A DNA stretch of 46,994 nt from Muribaculaceae bacterium (GTDB lineage: Bacteria; Bacteroidota; Bacteroidia; Bacteroidales; Muribaculaceae). The stretch spans positions 1 to 46,994 of the forward strand of contig JAFLTJ010000008.1 in the NCBI GenBank assembly GCA_022510465.1, read 5' to 3'. Positions 8,888 through 17,930 of the stretch are shown here, piece after piece. A model generated the notes under the pieces. That model was not told the DNA's origin. It saw only the letters and a list, made by a program, of their open reading frames with translations, and made no database searches. Position 1 is the first letter of the stretch. Every line of letters begins with the position of its first letter. The translations under genes were made by a program, and so were the position numbers.

Positions 8888-9037
8888 TTACTTGAGAGCG
8901 TCTTTTACAGCTTCATTGGGAACCATTGATTCCTGGAAAGTGTATGCGCCTGTCTTGGCAGACTTGACACACTTTATCACCTTGCTATAGGTGCGGCCTT
9001 CGCCTTTTTGCAATGATGCAACGGTTTTCTTTGCCAT
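8888..9037 (-). CDS. DUF4295 small protein
   Basis: A 49-residue protein beginning MAKKTVASLQKGEGRTYSKV and ending PNEAVKDALK. This small basic protein is typical of Bacteroidota and is encoded directly after rpmB and rpmG; its function is unknown, and a ribosome-associated role is suggested only by its location and composition. The ATG is 13 bases after the rpmG stop. In many relatives ftsY follows; here the next gene is the convergent RSH gene, so the usual linkage is broken. Too short for many ORF scans but well supported by position and composition. Confidence 0.88.
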   Translation of the reverse strand: MAKKTVASLQKGEGRTYSKVIKCVKSAKTGAYTFQESMVPNEAVKDALK

Positions 9038-9050
9038 ATCTCAGTGGTTT

Positions 9051-9239
9051 TTATTTGATTTCTTTGTGAACAGTTACTTTTTTGAGAATCGGGTTGTATT
9101 TTTTCAACTCAAGACGCTCTGTAGTATTCTTACGGTTTTTGGTAGTAATGTAACGAGACGTACCGGGCATACCGCTTGCCTTATGTTCAGTGCACTCCAG
9201 GATGACCTGCACACGATTACCTTTTGCTTTCTTTGCCAT
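9051..9239 (-). CDS. rpmG: 50S ribosomal protein L33 (bL33)
   Basis: A 62-residue protein starting [20 protein letters not shown], with [20 protein letters not shown] and the conserved ending [14 protein letters not shown]. This is the standard L33 pattern. Only one cysteine is retained (ECTEH), so this is the zinc-independent (C-minus) type rather than the four-Cys form. It lies 13 bases downstream of rpmB in the rpmB-rpmG-DUF4295 operon. Confidence 0.95.
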   Translation of the reverse strand: MAKKAKGNRVQVILECTEHKASGMPGTSRYITTKNRKNTTERLELKKYNPILKKVTVHKEIK

Positions 9240-9252
9240 CTTTTAGATTATA

Positions 9253-9507
9253 TTAAGCGAGGGTTCTAATTTCAGTTAAATATCCTTTTGCGGCAGCATC
9301 TTTAATAGCTGCATTGAGGCCTTTCTTATTGATTGTACGAAGACCTGCGGCAGAAAGAGTAAGTGTAATCCAAATATCCTGCTCTACCCAATAAAATTTC
9401 TTATTGAACAGATTGACATTGAATTTGCGCTTAGTACGGCGCTTTGAGTGCGATACGTTGTTTCCAATCATCGCCTTCTTGCCTGTAATTTGACAAACTT
9501 TTGACAT
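9253..9507 (-). CDS. rpmB: 50S ribosomal protein L28 (bL28)
   Basis: An 84-residue protein starting [20 protein letters not shown], with [20 protein letters not shown] and a C-terminal [16 protein letters not shown], all typical of L28. It is the first gene of the rpmB-rpmG-DUF4295 operon and has a roughly 120-base untranslated leader after a strong promoter. The leader could hold autoregulatory structure, but no clear hairpin was recognised. Confidence 0.95.
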   Translation of the reverse strand: MSKVCQITGKKAMIGNNVSHSKRRTKRKFNVNLFNKKFYWVEQDIWITLTLSAAGLRTINKKGLNAAIKDAAAKGYLTEIRTLA

Positions 9508-9637
9508 GGCTGTTGTTTGTTTCTGTATTGTTATTCTTTAATTAACACGCTGGCTACGAGGCCGCCATCCCATTTCTCATATCATGACGGGTGCATCATT
9601 CCACGCCATTTTTAATTGATGTGCCTCAAAGCGACTG

Positions 9638-9669
9638 CAAAGTAAGCATTTTTTTTTGATATATACAAA
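9638..9669 (-). promoter_or_regulatory. Promoter of rpmB-rpmG-DUF4295
   Basis: Minus strand: -33 TTTG (9666-9669), 20-base spacer, -7 TTACTTTG (9638-9645; one mismatch to TAnnTTTG). The AT-rich spacer contains a run of nine A. It predicts a transcript start near 9631. The 225-base gap 9508-9732 holds this promoter and leader and nothing else recognised. Confidence 0.75.
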
Positions 9670-9732
9670 GGTTTTACATCTTTTCTACTTCTGCTACCTC
9701 TGTTTTTTAACATTTATTTAACAAATCGACGA

Positions 9733-11004
9733 TTATAAATAGCCATGAAGGCTATATTTGGCATCGGTTATCGCATCAACGGCAAGAATTAAGGCCGTTG
9801 ATGTAGCTCGGTTAATCACTCGTTCGCGTGACCCTTGAAAGTGATATGTTCCCGATACCATTCTACTGCCAACTGCAACGGCAATGCATACCGTACCTAC
9901 CGGCTTGCCGGGAACCGCACCACTCGGGCCGGCTATACCCGATGTCGCTATTGCCACATCAACACCAAGAGCTTTCTGAACACCTCTCGCCATCTGTTCC
10001 ACAACCGGTATTGAAACCGCCCCGTGATTATCTATAATCTCGGGAGCGACACCGAGCTGAGAGGTTTTGACACTATTGGCGTATGAAACGATTGAACCCC
10101 AATAGGCCGCTGAGCTTCCGGCAACCGATGTAATCTGGTGGGCAATATTTCCTCCGGTACAGCTTTCGGCTGTACCTACTGTCATTTTTCTATCAATCAA
10201 ATGTTTCAGTAAAATCTCAGCATCGGTGAGATCATCGGTCGCTTTAACGGCATCGCCAAGCCGCTCCCCTATCATATCTGCATACCGCGAAATTTCCCGT
10301 TCGAGAAGTATCAAATCATCATGCTGCCCGTCAAGACGAAGCCTGACAATCCCCGGTCGCGGCAAATAAGCCAGATGCAGAAATCGTGGGAGTATATCTT
10401 CGACATCGGCAAGTTCACGAGCAAGCGCGCTCTCTGTGTATCCTGTAACAATCAACACTCTGCGCAGCGTCTTTTCCTGTGTGGGAAAATGCTCTTGCAA
10501 ATGGGGTAAAACCTCCTCGCCAAGCATTGTCAGAGTTTCAAATGGCACTCCTGGCATGGATACAAGCACCCTGTTCTCTTTCTCAAACCACATTATAGGA
10601 GCCGTTCCAACTCTGTTCTGTATCACCCTGCAGGTTGATGGTACAATGGCTTGCGCTCGAGTCAATTCATTCAGTTTCAGACCACGACCGGCAACAACTT
10701 CGGCAACATTGGCCAGCGTAGCCTCGTCGAGCCTCATTACGCCTCCAAAAATATCAAGCATGACTTTCTTGGTAATATCATCACGCGTGGGGCCCAACCC
10801 ACCGGTAGTGATTATCACGTCACAGTCAGAAGACAATCCACGTTTCACAGCTCCAATTATAGCCTCCTCACTATCACCAACGACCTCTGTCTGAGCAATC
10901 GCAATATTGTGAGGGTCAAGCATTCGGGCGATATCGGCCGCAAGAGTGTTGACAACCTGCCCTATCAGCAGCTCATCACCGATATTTATAAGATACACTT
11001 TCAT
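9733..11004 (-). CDS. cinA: CinA family protein (ADP-ribose pyrophosphatase-like / NMN deamidase)
   Basis: From ATG at 11004 this is 423 residues; a TTG two codons upstream is less likely. The N-terminal MoaB/MogA-like (COG1058) domain spans about 1-170, with INIGDELLIGQVVNT and ITTGGLGPTRDDITKK. A middle region leads to the C-terminal PncC domain (about 260-420) with VGTAESCTGGNIAHQITSVAG, GSIVSYANSVK and ATSGIAGPSGAVPGKPVGTV. The PncC domain deamidates nicotinamide mononucleotide in pyridine nucleotide salvage; the name CinA is historic. It is 11 bases downstream of tsaD and likely cotranscribed. Confidence 0.95.
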   Translation of the reverse strand: MKVYLINIGDELLIGQVVNTLAADIARMLDPHNIAIAQTEVVGDSEEAIIGAVKRGLSSDCDVIITTGGLGPTRDDITKKVMLDIFGGVMRLDEATLANVAEVVAGRGLKLNELTRAQAIVPSTCRVIQNRVGTAPIMWFEKENRVLVSMPGVPFETLTMLGEEVLPHLQEHFPTQEKTLRRVLIVTGYTESALARELADVEDILPRFLHLAYLPRPGIVRLRLDGQHDDLILLEREISRYADMIGERLGDAVKATDDLTDAEILLKHLIDRKMTVGTAESCTGGNIAHQITSVAGSSAAYWGSIVSYANSVKTSQLGVAPEIIDNHGAVSIPVVEQMARGVQKALGVDVAIATSGIAGPSGAVPGKPVGTVCIAVAVGSRMVSGTYHFQGSRERVINRATSTALILAVDAITDAKYSLHGYL

Positions 11005-11015
11005 AATCAATCCTT

Positions 11016-12035
11016 TTAAACCCCAACACGAGCAAAGGGAACTTCGTCATATTTGCAAAACTGCCTGTCAAGATACTTGTAGTAACCGGCAATTGCCACC
11101 ATGGCTGCATTATCGGTAGTAAATACGCGCTCGGGGATAAATGCCTTTATATGGCGTTTTACGCAATAATCGGCAATAGCCTGTCTGAATCCAGAATTGG
11201 CCGACACTCCGCCCCCTATTGCAACGGTTTTTACCCCCGTCTCCTTTACAGCCTTATCAAGCTTATTTATCAAAATATCTATAATCGTCGCCTGAAGAGA
11301 TGCAGCCAGGTCGGCCATATTTTCTTTTACGAAATCGGTATTTCCAGCCTTCACGGCGTCGCGAATGGTATATAAAAAGGATGTTTTAAGTCCCGAAAAG
11401 CTGTAATTTAATCCGGGAATATGCGGTTTTGCAAAGTTGAAAGCTTTCGGATTTCCCTCTGCAGCAAGGCGGTCGATATGCGGCCCGCCCGGGTAAGGAA
11501 GTCCCATCACCTTGGCACACTTGTCAAAAGCCTCCCCGGCGGCATCGTCTATTGTACGACCCAATATCTCCATATCGTTGTAATTACGCACCAATATCAG
11601 CTGCGAATTACCACCCGACACCAACAAACAAAGGAATGGATATTCGGGTACCTCATCACCATCTTCTCTCTTTATAAAATGACTCAATACATGACCATGC
11701 AAATGATTTACATCTACAATAGGCACCCTGAGCCCAAGCGACAACCCTTTGGCAAACGATGTTCCAACCAACAACGACCCAAGCAAACCGGGACCTCGAG
11801 TAAACGCAATTGCGCTCAAATCGGTTTTGTCAATCCCTGCGCGTTTCAAAGCTGTATCAACAACAGGGAGTATATTCTGCTGATGGGCCCGCGACGCAAG
11901 TTCAGGCACAACTCCGCCAAACTCGGCATGCACTGCCTGCGAGGCTATTACATTCGACAGCAACAATCCGTCTTTAACAACGGCTGCCGATGTATCGTCA
12001 CATGACGATTCTATTCCTAAGATTATTATACTCAT
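11016..12035 (-). CDS. tsaD: tRNA N6-adenosine threonylcarbamoyltransferase
   Basis: A 339-residue protein of the Kae1/TsaD family that transfers threonylcarbamoyl to A37 of ANN-decoding tRNAs. The ASKHA-fold N-terminus MSIIILGIESSCDDTSAAVV, the metal-binding HLHGH motif, the FTRGPGLLGSLLVGTSFAKG loop, VSGGNSQLI and the C-terminal GGGVSANSGFR and TTDNAAMVA motifs are all present. Length is normal. Partners TsaB, TsaE and TsaC are not in the window. It has its own promoter divergent from typA. Confidence 0.97.
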   Translation of the reverse strand: MSIIILGIESSCDDTSAAVVKDGLLLSNVIASQAVHAEFGGVVPELASRAHQQNILPVVDTALKRAGIDKTDLSAIAFTRGPGLLGSLLVGTSFAKGLSLGLRVPIVDVNHLHGHVLSHFIKREDGDEVPEYPFLCLLVSGGNSQLILVRNYNDMEILGRTIDDAAGEAFDKCAKVMGLPYPGGPHIDRLAAEGNPKAFNFAKPHIPGLNYSFSGLKTSFLYTIRDAVKAGNTDFVKENMADLAASLQATIIDILINKLDKAVKETGVKTVAIGGGVSANSGFRQAIADYCVKRHIKAFIPERVFTTDNAAMVAIAGYYKYLDRQFCKYDEVPFARVGV

Positions 12036-12058
12036 CGCACGTTAAACGAATTTGACCG

Positions 12059-12088
12059 CAAATGTACTAAAATTTCAAGAAAAACAAT
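12059..12088 (-). promoter_or_regulatory. Promoter of tsaD-cinA
   Basis: Minus strand: -33 ATTG (12085-12088, one mismatch), 18-base spacer, perfect -7 TACATTTG (12059-12066). It abuts the typA -7 box on the opposite strand, so the two promoters are back to back and polymerase binding may be mutually exclusive. Confidence 0.7.
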
Positions 12089-12096
12089 TAACTTTG
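12089..12096 (+). promoter_or_regulatory. -7 promoter box of typA
   Basis: TAACTTTG is a perfect TAnnTTTG match 28 bases before the typA ATG. A matching -33 TTTG is not evident at 19-21 bases. Confidence 0.6.
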
Positions 12097-12124
12097 CACC
12101 CCGAAAACAAACCATCATACGTCA

Positions 12125-13921
12125 ATGCAAAAAATCAGGAATATAGCCATAATTGCCCATGTTGACCATGGCAAAACCACTGTAGTTGACAAAATGTTGC
12201 TTGCCGGAAATCTTTTCCGCGAAAACCAGAATGCCGGCGAGTTGATTCTTGACAGTAATGACCTGGAACGAGAGAGAGGCATCACTATCCTGTCCAAAAA
12301 TGTTTCGATTAACTACAAAGACACCAAAATCAATATAATAGACACTCCGGGGCACGCCGATTTTGGTGGCGAAGTTGAACGTGTGCTCAATATGGCCGAT
12401 GGGTGCCTGCTACTGGTTGATGCATTTGAAGGTCCAATGCCCCAAACTCGTTTTGTGCTCCAGAAGGCTATCAGCATGGGGCTGAAACCGGTTGTCGTCA
12501 TAAACAAAGTTGACAAGCCAAATTGCCGGCCTGATGAGGTTCAAGAAATGGTGTTTGACCTGATGTGCAATCTTGACGCAACAGAAGACCAGCTTGATTT
12601 TCCAACCATTTATGGCTCGGCCAAACAGGGTTGGATGAGTACGGATTGGAATAAGCCTACCGAAAACATACTGCCGCTGCTTGATGCAATCTTGGAGTAC
12701 ATACCCGAACCCGAGGTTCTGAACGGGGAGCCTCAGATGCTTATTACATCGCTCGATTTTTCAAATTACGTTGGCCGAATAGCCGTAGGCCGTGTGCACC
12801 GCGGAGTGTTGACCGAAGGAATGGAAATTGGGCTGTGCAAAAAAGACGGTTCAGTTTCACGTCAGAAAATCAAAGAGTTACACATCTTTGAAGGAATGGG
12901 CCGCAAAAAAGTTCAGAGCGTTGCCAGTGGCGATATCTGCGCGATAGTGGGTCTTGAAAACTTTGAAATCGGAGATACTGTTACCGACCTCAACAACCCT
13001 GAACCACTGCCTCGTATCGCAATTGACGAGCCAACAATGTCAATGACATTTACTATCAACGACAGCCCGTTTTTTGGCCGTGACGGCAAATATGTCACAT
13101 CGCGGCATATCGGCGACCGCCTTATAAAAGAGCTTGACCGCAACCTCGCGCTTAAAGTGACTAAAGCCAACCAGGAAGATGTCTGGACCGTCTATGGCCG
13201 CGGAGTGCTCCACCTCTCGGTGCTAATCGAAACAATGCGCCGAGAAGGATATGAGCTTCAAGTTGGTCAGCCGCAAGTAATTATCAAAGAGATTGACGGT
13301 GTCAAGTGCGAGCCGATTGAACTGCTGACCATAAACGTAACCGACGAGTATGCCTCAAAAATCATCGACATGGTTACGCGTCGCAAGGGAGAAATGGTAT
13401 CAATGCAGGCCCAAAACGACCGTGTACACATTGAGTTTCACATTCCGTCGCGTGGCATAATAGGATTGCGCAACAACGTTCTCACCGCCAGTGCCGGCGA
13501 GGCCATTATGGCACACCGTTTTCTCGAATACCAGCCATGGAAAGGCGAAATTGAACGTCGCACAAATGGCTCGCTTATTGCCATGGAGGCCGGTACCGCG
13601 TTTGCATACGCCATCGACAAGCTTCAAGACCGCGGGCGCTTCTTCATATTCCCGCAGGAGGAGGTGTATGCCGGACAGGTTGTTGGAGAAAACGCCAAGG
13701 ACAACGACATTGTAGTCAATGTCACTAAGTCAAAGAAACTCACCAACATGCGTGCGTCGGGTGCCGATGACAAAGCCCGCATTATTCCGCCGGTTGTTTT
13801 TTCTCTTGAAGAAGCCTTGGAATACATAAAAGCCGACGAATATGTTGAAGTGACGCCCCACCATCTGCGCATCCGCAAAATCATCCTCGATGAGCTTGAG
13901 CGCAAACGCTCCAACAAATAA
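12125..13921 (+). CDS. typA: Ribosome-associated translational GTPase TypA/BipA
   Basis: A 598-residue translation-factor GTPase. The G domain (about 1-200) has [16 protein letters not shown] (G1), RGITI (G2), [20 protein letters not shown] (G3) and NKVDKP (G4), followed by EF-Tu-like beta barrel, EF-G-like domains and the BipA-specific C-terminal domain with [16 protein letters not shown]. BipA assists large-subunit assembly and translation under stress or cold. Length and domain order are normal. It is monocistronic, divergent from tsaD. Confidence 0.97.
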   Translation: MQKIRNIAIIAHVDHGKTTVVDKMLLAGNLFRENQNAGELILDSNDLERERGITILSKNVSINYKDTKINIIDTPGHADFGGEVERVLNMADGCLLLVDAFEGPMPQTRFVLQKAISMGLKPVVVINKVDKPNCRPDEVQEMVFDLMCNLDATEDQLDFPTIYGSAKQGWMSTDWNKPTENILPLLDAILEYIPEPEVLNGEPQMLITSLDFSNYVGRIAVGRVHRGVLTEGMEIGLCKKDGSVSRQKIKELHIFEGMGRKKVQSVASGDICAIVGLENFEIGDTVTDLNNPEPLPRIAIDEPTMSMTFTINDSPFFGRDGKYVTSRHIGDRLIKELDRNLALKVTKANQEDVWTVYGRGVLHLSVLIETMRREGYELQVGQPQVIIKEIDGVKCEPIELLTINVTDEYASKIIDMVTRRKGEMVSMQAQNDRVHIEFHIPSRGIIGLRNNVLTASAGEAIMAHRFLEYQPWKGEIERRTNGSLIAMEAGTAFAYAIDKLQDRGRFFIFPQEEVYAGQVVGENAKDNDIVVNVTKSKKLTNMRASGADDKARIIPPVVFSLEEALEYIKADEYVEVTPHHLRIRKIILDELERKRSNK

Positions 13922-14009
13922 CCCTCACCCACCATTCCAATTCGTATTACAACCTTTGCCGGCTCCTTTACTTGCTCCAAAATCAATTAGAGATTTAATC
14001 GAATAAAGA

Positions 14010-14041
14010 TTTGTAGATTATAATCAAATTGAGTATTTTTG
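14010..14041 (+). promoter_or_regulatory. Consensus promoter for the pyrB leader
   Basis: -33 TTTG (14010-14013), 20-base spacer, -7 TATTTTTG (14034-14041): a full match to the Bacteroidota consensus. It predicts a start near 14048, leaving an untranslated leader of about 220 bases before pyrB. Confidence 0.85.
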
Positions 14042-14047
14042 TGGCAA

Positions 14048-14267
14048 TCAAAACTCAATAGGCTATGGATTCTGCATCAGGGCTACACTATCACCAAATC
14101 TTAGGATTGGCTCCATCAACGTCAAGAAATGCCAATCTGCCAGGATCTGATTCCATCATGCCGCCAAATTAAGAAATAACGATAGGCCTGTCTCGCGCCT
14201 CTTGTGCCATCAGTTCAAGAATCGCCGACCGGCCTCTTTTTTATAACACATCTTCAATCTAACGACG
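14048..14267 (+). promoter_or_regulatory. pyrBI leader with terminator-like hairpin (possible attenuator)
   Basis: Between the promoter and pyrB lies about 220 bases. Near its end AGGCC(T)GTC at 14184-14192 can pair with GAC(C)GGCCT at 14227-14235, an 8-bp stem with one internal mismatch, followed after one base by TTTTTT (14237-14242), 25 bases before the pyrB ATG. This is the layout of transcription attenuation. The leader also contains a 35-codon open frame (14065-14172). The loop between arms is long (34 bases) and may fold further. Whether UTP or another signal controls it is inference from the known E. coli pyrBI case. Confidence 0.5.
14065..14172 (+). CDS. Possible 35-residue leader peptide
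   Basis: An ATG 17 bases into the predicted transcript opens a frame of 35 codons, MDSASGLHYHQILG at the start and SIMPPN at the end, stopping 12 bases before the putative attenuator hairpin. No pyrimidine-codon bias was recognised, and there is no strong ribosome binding site. Listed only because of its placement in the leader; it may well be non-coding. Confidence 0.2.
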   Translation: MDSASGLHYHQILGLAPSTSRNANLPGSDSIMPPN

Positions 14268-15191
14268 ATGAACCCAAATTCTCTTGTGTCTATTTCAGAA
14301 TTGTCGCGCGACGAGATTCTAAGCCTCATCGAAACCTCGAGCTATTTTGAGCAAAATCCCAATCAGAAAATTCTCGACGGCAAGGTGGTTGCAACTCTTT
14401 TCTTTGAACCGTCTACAAGAACACGACTAAGCTTTGAAACCGCAGTCAACCGCCTCGGTGGCCGCGTCATAGGATTCTCTGATGCCAACTCAACATCAAC
14501 ATCCAAAGGCGAGACATTGAAAGATACCATAAAAATGGTAAGCAACTATGCCGACCTTATTGTTATGAGACATTACCTGGAGGGAGCTGCAAGATATGCC
14601 ACCGAAGTAACCGATACCCCGGTGATAAACGCAGGCGACGGTGCCAATCAGCACCCCACTCAGACAATGCTCGACCTATACTCTATCTACAAAACGCAAG
14701 GAACACTTGAAAACCTCACCGTCACAATGGTTGGCGACCTCAAATATGGCCGCACCGTTCACTCGCTGCTTATGGCCCTGAAATACTTCAACCCGACATT
14801 CCATTTCGTTGCGTGTGAGGAGTTAAGAATGCCTCAGGAGTATAAGGATTTCTGCGACAAACACAATATCAAGTACACCGAGCACACCGACTTTGGGCCG
14901 GAAGTTATCAACGCTACCGATATCTTGTATATGACACGTGTTCAGCGCGAACGATTCAGCGACCTGATGGAGTATGAACGGGTGAAAAACATTTACACCC
15001 TTCACAACGCAATGCTGACGAATGCCCGCCCAAACATGAGAATACTTCATCCGCTGCCAAGAGTCAACGAGATTAATCAGGATGTCGATGATAATCCGAT
15101 GGCCTACTATTTTGAACAGGCCCGCAACGGACTATTTGCACGTCAAGCACTTATATGCCGTGCGCTCAACATTAATCCACGCCAAAAGTAA
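14268..15191 (+). CDS. pyrB: Aspartate carbamoyltransferase catalytic subunit
   Basis: A 307-residue enzyme joining carbamoyl phosphate and aspartate in the committed step of pyrimidine synthesis. The carbamoyl-phosphate loop [13 protein letters not shown], the [11 protein letters not shown] motif, [12 protein letters not shown] and the HPLPRVNEI aspartate-site loop are all present. Length fits the E. coli-type class B enzyme, which works as a dodecamer with PyrI, encoded 8 bases downstream. Confidence 0.98.
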   Translation: MNPNSLVSISELSRDEILSLIETSSYFEQNPNQKILDGKVVATLFFEPSTRTRLSFETAVNRLGGRVIGFSDANSTSTSKGETLKDTIKMVSNYADLIVMRHYLEGAARYATEVTDTPVINAGDGANQHPTQTMLDLYSIYKTQGTLENLTVTMVGDLKYGRTVHSLLMALKYFNPTFHFVACEELRMPQEYKDFCDKHNIKYTEHTDFGPEVINATDILYMTRVQRERFSDLMEYERVKNIYTLHNAMLTNARPNMRILHPLPRVNEINQDVDDNPMAYYFEQARNGLFARQALICRALNINPRQK

Positions 15192-15199
15192 CATCAGTT

Positions 15200-15658
15200 A
15201 TGAACACAAAGAAAGAACTTGCAGTTGCCGCTTTGTGCAATGGTACTGTAATCGACCATATACCCAGTGAAGTCCTCTTTAAGTGTGTAAAGATATTAGA
15301 CATCGCAAATATGTCCAATGCCGTAACCATTGGCAATAATCTTGAAAGCGCTAAATTGGGCCGTAAAGGTATCATTAAAATTGCCGACACCTACTTTCCC
15401 GAAGACGTGTTGAACCGAATTGCGCTGCTGGCTCCAAGCGCCGTTATAAACATTATCAAAAACTATGAAGTCACCGAGAAATTCCCGGTTTCGCTTCCCG
15501 ACACGATACACGACATCGTGAAATGTGACAATCCGAAGTGTATCACCAATAACGAGCCGATGCCAACACGTTTTGAGGTAACCAATCGTGCCGACATTGA
15601 GATAACATGCCATTATTGCGGTCACTCCGTCAGCGCTTTGAAAGCATCTATAAAGTAA
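15200..15658 (+). CDS. pyrI: Aspartate carbamoyltransferase regulatory subunit
   Basis: A 152-residue protein with an N-terminal nucleotide-binding domain (AALCNGTVIDHIP, KIADTYF) that in E. coli senses ATP, CTP and UTP, and a C-terminal zinc domain with cysteines in CDNPKC and CHYC, giving the four-Cys site that holds the catalytic chains. Residues and length match PyrI well. Allosteric control of PyrB by nucleotides is therefore expected. Confidence 0.97.
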   Translation: MNTKKELAVAALCNGTVIDHIPSEVLFKCVKILDIANMSNAVTIGNNLESAKLGRKGIIKIADTYFPEDVLNRIALLAPSAVINIIKNYEVTEKFPVSLPDTIHDIVKCDNPKCITNNEPMPTRFEVTNRADIEITCHYCGHSVSALKASIK

Positions 15659-15674
15659 ACCATCCCCCGACAAC

Positions 15675-16235
15675 ATGAAGCAGCTTTGGAAACCGGGCAC
15701 AATGATTTACCCGGCACCTGCAGTTCTTGTAAGCTGCGGGACTTCACAACACAACAACTTCTTGACCGTGGCCTGGACCGGAACCATCTGTACCAATCCG
15801 GCAATGTGTTCCATATCCATTCGACCCGAGCGATATAGCTATGGCCTGATTATGGACACAATGGAATTCACCATTAATCTGACTACCGAAAAGATGGCAT
15901 ACGCCACCGACCTGGCCGGGGTAAAATCCGGGCGGGATATCGACAAATGGGCCGTAACCGGTCTTACACCTGAACCCGGCGTAAATGTTGGCTGCCCTAT
16001 GATTGGCGAGTCTCCGCTATCAATTGAATGCCGTGTGCAAGAAGCAATCAATCTCGGCAGCCACGATTTAATCATAGCCCACGTTGCCGGCATTCTTGCC
16101 GACGAACAGTATTTCGATGCCGACACTCAAGCTTTTGACCTTGAAAAAGCTCGGTTAATCGCCTACAGTCATGGAGCTTACTATTCGCTGGGAAACAAAA
16201 TAGGTCGGTTTGGATGGTCAGTAAAGAAAAAATAA
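15675..16235 (+). CDS. Flavin reductase-like domain protein (DIM6/NTAB family)
   Basis: A 186-residue single-domain protein. The N-terminal GTMIYPAPAVLVSCGT and HNNFLTVAWTGTICTNPAMC, then SIRPERYSYGLI and EFTINLTTEKMAYATDLAG, are the FMN-binding split-barrel pattern of flavin reductase-like proteins common in anaerobes. The substrate is not determined; some members bind FMN and act on flavins or small ferric complexes. It follows pyrI by 16 bases and precedes glyA by 27 bases, so it may be part of the same transcript without a pathway link. Confidence 0.85.
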   Translation: MKQLWKPGTMIYPAPAVLVSCGTSQHNNFLTVAWTGTICTNPAMCSISIRPERYSYGLIMDTMEFTINLTTEKMAYATDLAGVKSGRDIDKWAVTGLTPEPGVNVGCPMIGESPLSIECRVQEAINLGSHDLIIAHVAGILADEQYFDADTQAFDLEKARLIAYSHGAYYSLGNKIGRFGWSVKKK

Positions 16236-16262
16236 ACTACAATCTTCATACAATTTTAAACA

Positions 16263-17543
16263 ATGGAAAGAGATAAAGCTATATTTGACATTATCGAGCG
16301 CGAACATCAGCGCCAGAAAAAAGGTATCGAACTAATTGCCTCCGAAAACTTCGTTAGCGACCAAGTCATGCAAGCGATGGGCTCATGCCTGACAAATAAA
16401 TATGCCGAAGGCTATCCCGGACATCGATATTATGGAGGTTGTAGTGTTGTCGACGAGGCCGAAACAATCGCGATTGACCGCATAAAAAAGCTGTTCAATG
16501 CCGAGTGGGCAAATGTTCAGCCCCACTCCGGAGCCCAAGCCAATATGGCAGTCTTCATGGCCGTCATGAAGCCGGGTGACAAATTTCTCGGTCTCAATCT
16601 TGCCCACGGCGGTCACCTTTCACACGGAAGCCCCGTCAACTTCTCAGGCCTGGTATTCAATGCCCTTGAATATAACGTCAAAGAAGAAACCGGCCTGGTT
16701 GACTATGACCAGATGGAGGAGGTTGCTCTACGCGAACGGCCCAAATTGATTATCGGCGGCGCAAGTGCCTATTCTCGCGAGTGGGACTACGCCCGTATGC
16801 GCGACATTGCCGACCGAATCGGAGCAATTTTTATGGTCGACATGGCCCACCCCGCAGGTCTCATCGCTGCCGGGCTGCTCGACAATCCTGTAAAATACGC
16901 ACATATCGTAACATCAACAACCCACAAAACTCTTCGCGGACCGCGCGGCGGTATTATCCTGATGGGCAAAGACTTTGAAAACCCAATGGGCAAATGCAAC
17001 AACAAAGGCGAGATACGCATGATGTCAAGCCTGCTCGACTCTGCAGTATTCCCCGGCGTACAGGGTGGTCCCCTTGAGCACGTAATCGCAGCAAAAGCCG
17101 TTGCCTTCGGCGAAGCCTTGACGCCCGAATTCAAGCAGTATCAGACACAAGTGAAGAAGAATGCCGCCGTAATGGCACAGGCTCTTGTCGACAAAGATTA
17201 CAAAATCATATCAGGAGGAACCGACAACCATTGTATGCTTGTCGACCTGCGCACCAAGTTCCCCGAGCTGACCGGTAAGGTTGCCGAACGTGTACTCGTA
17301 GAAGCCGATATCACAGCCAATAAAAACATGGTTCCGTTCGACAGCCGAAGCCCGTTCCAGACATCCGGAATAAGGTTGGGAACCGCAGCTATAACCACTC
17401 GTGGAGCAAAAGAAGAGTTAATGGGCGAGATTGTTGAAATGATTGATACAGTTCTATCCAATCCCGATAACGAAAAAATTATCGCCGACGTTAGAGCAAA
17501 AGTCAACGCTACAATGCAAAGCTACCCCATTTTCAATTACTAA
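16263..17543 (+). CDS. glyA: Serine hydroxymethyltransferase
   Basis: A 426-residue PLP enzyme converting serine and tetrahydrofolate to glycine and methylene-tetrahydrofolate. [66 protein letters not shown] and the PLP-lysine segment [14 protein letters not shown] are all present. It supplies one-carbon units needed for purine and thymidylate synthesis, which fits its position after pyrBI but does not prove coregulation. No terminator was seen in the 70 bases after the stop. Confidence 0.98.
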   Translation: MERDKAIFDIIEREHQRQKKGIELIASENFVSDQVMQAMGSCLTNKYAEGYPGHRYYGGCSVVDEAETIAIDRIKKLFNAEWANVQPHSGAQANMAVFMAVMKPGDKFLGLNLAHGGHLSHGSPVNFSGLVFNALEYNVKEETGLVDYDQMEEVALRERPKLIIGGASAYSREWDYARMRDIADRIGAIFMVDMAHPAGLIAAGLLDNPVKYAHIVTSTTHKTLRGPRGGIILMGKDFENPMGKCNNKGEIRMMSSLLDSAVFPGVQGGPLEHVIAAKAVAFGEALTPEFKQYQTQVKKNAAVMAQALVDKDYKIISGGTDNHCMLVDLRTKFPELTGKVAERVLVEADITANKNMVPFDSRSPFQTSGIRLGTAAITTRGAKEELMGEIVEMIDTVLSNPDNEKIIADVRAKVNATMQSYPIFNY

Positions 17544-17614
17544 GCTGTTTCTGAAATAAATCGGAAGTATCACATCAAATTTATGGCAAATTAACAAAAT
17601 TTAACCCCAAACAA

Positions 17615-17645
17615 CTTGTCAATTTGTCTAAATGAACTACCTTTG
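17615..17645 (+). promoter_or_regulatory. Promoter of the tRNA-Glu gene
   Basis: -33 CTTG (17615-17618, one mismatch), 19-base spacer, perfect -7 TACCTTTG (17638-17645), 30 bases before the mature tRNA. Confidence 0.75.
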
Positions 17646-17675
17646 CATCGTGATTGTTAGAGGCAATCACTGCAT

Positions 17676-17748
17676 GGCGATTTAGTGTAGAGGCCTAGCA
17701 CGCCGCTCTCTCACGGCGGAAACCCGGGTTCGAATCCCGGATTCGCTA
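17676..17748 (+). tRNA. tRNA-Glu (anticodon CTC)
   Basis: A full cloverleaf folds: acceptor GGCGATT/ATTCGCT, D stem GTGT/GCAC with a GG-containing loop, anticodon stem CCGCT/GGCGG with loop CTCTCAC (anticodon CTC), four-base variable loop, and T arm CCGGG-TTCGAAT-CCCGG. The discriminator is A and CCA is not encoded. The acceptor has G1:U72 and a U6:U67 mismatch, which are slightly unusual. A strong terminator follows immediately. Confidence 0.92.
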
Positions 17749-17753
17749 CACAG

Positions 17754-17797
17754 CTAAAGCGAGTAACACGTTCAGCGTTGCTCGCTTTAGTTTTTTT
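17754..17797 (+). terminator. Intrinsic terminator of the tRNA-Glu gene
   Basis: CTAAAGCGAG and CTCGCTTTAG form a perfect 10-bp stem, with further pairing possible inside, followed directly by seven T (17791-17797). Confidence 0.95.
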
Positions 17798-17868
17798 CTC
17801 AGACAATAATTTCGGCCTCGTTATATTATGTTAATTTTTAGCGCTAAGTCTTAATTGAACGTAAAAGA

Positions 17869-17901
17869 TTTGCATTTGGGCCACCTCCAACCTTATCTTT
17901 G
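17869..17901 (+). promoter_or_regulatory. Promoter of the propeller lipoprotein gene
   Basis: -33 TTTG (17869-17872), 21-base spacer, perfect -7 TATCTTTG (17894-17901), 30 bases before the start codon. Confidence 0.8.
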
Positions 17902-17930
17902 TATTGATTTTAACAAATTGACTACAAGCA

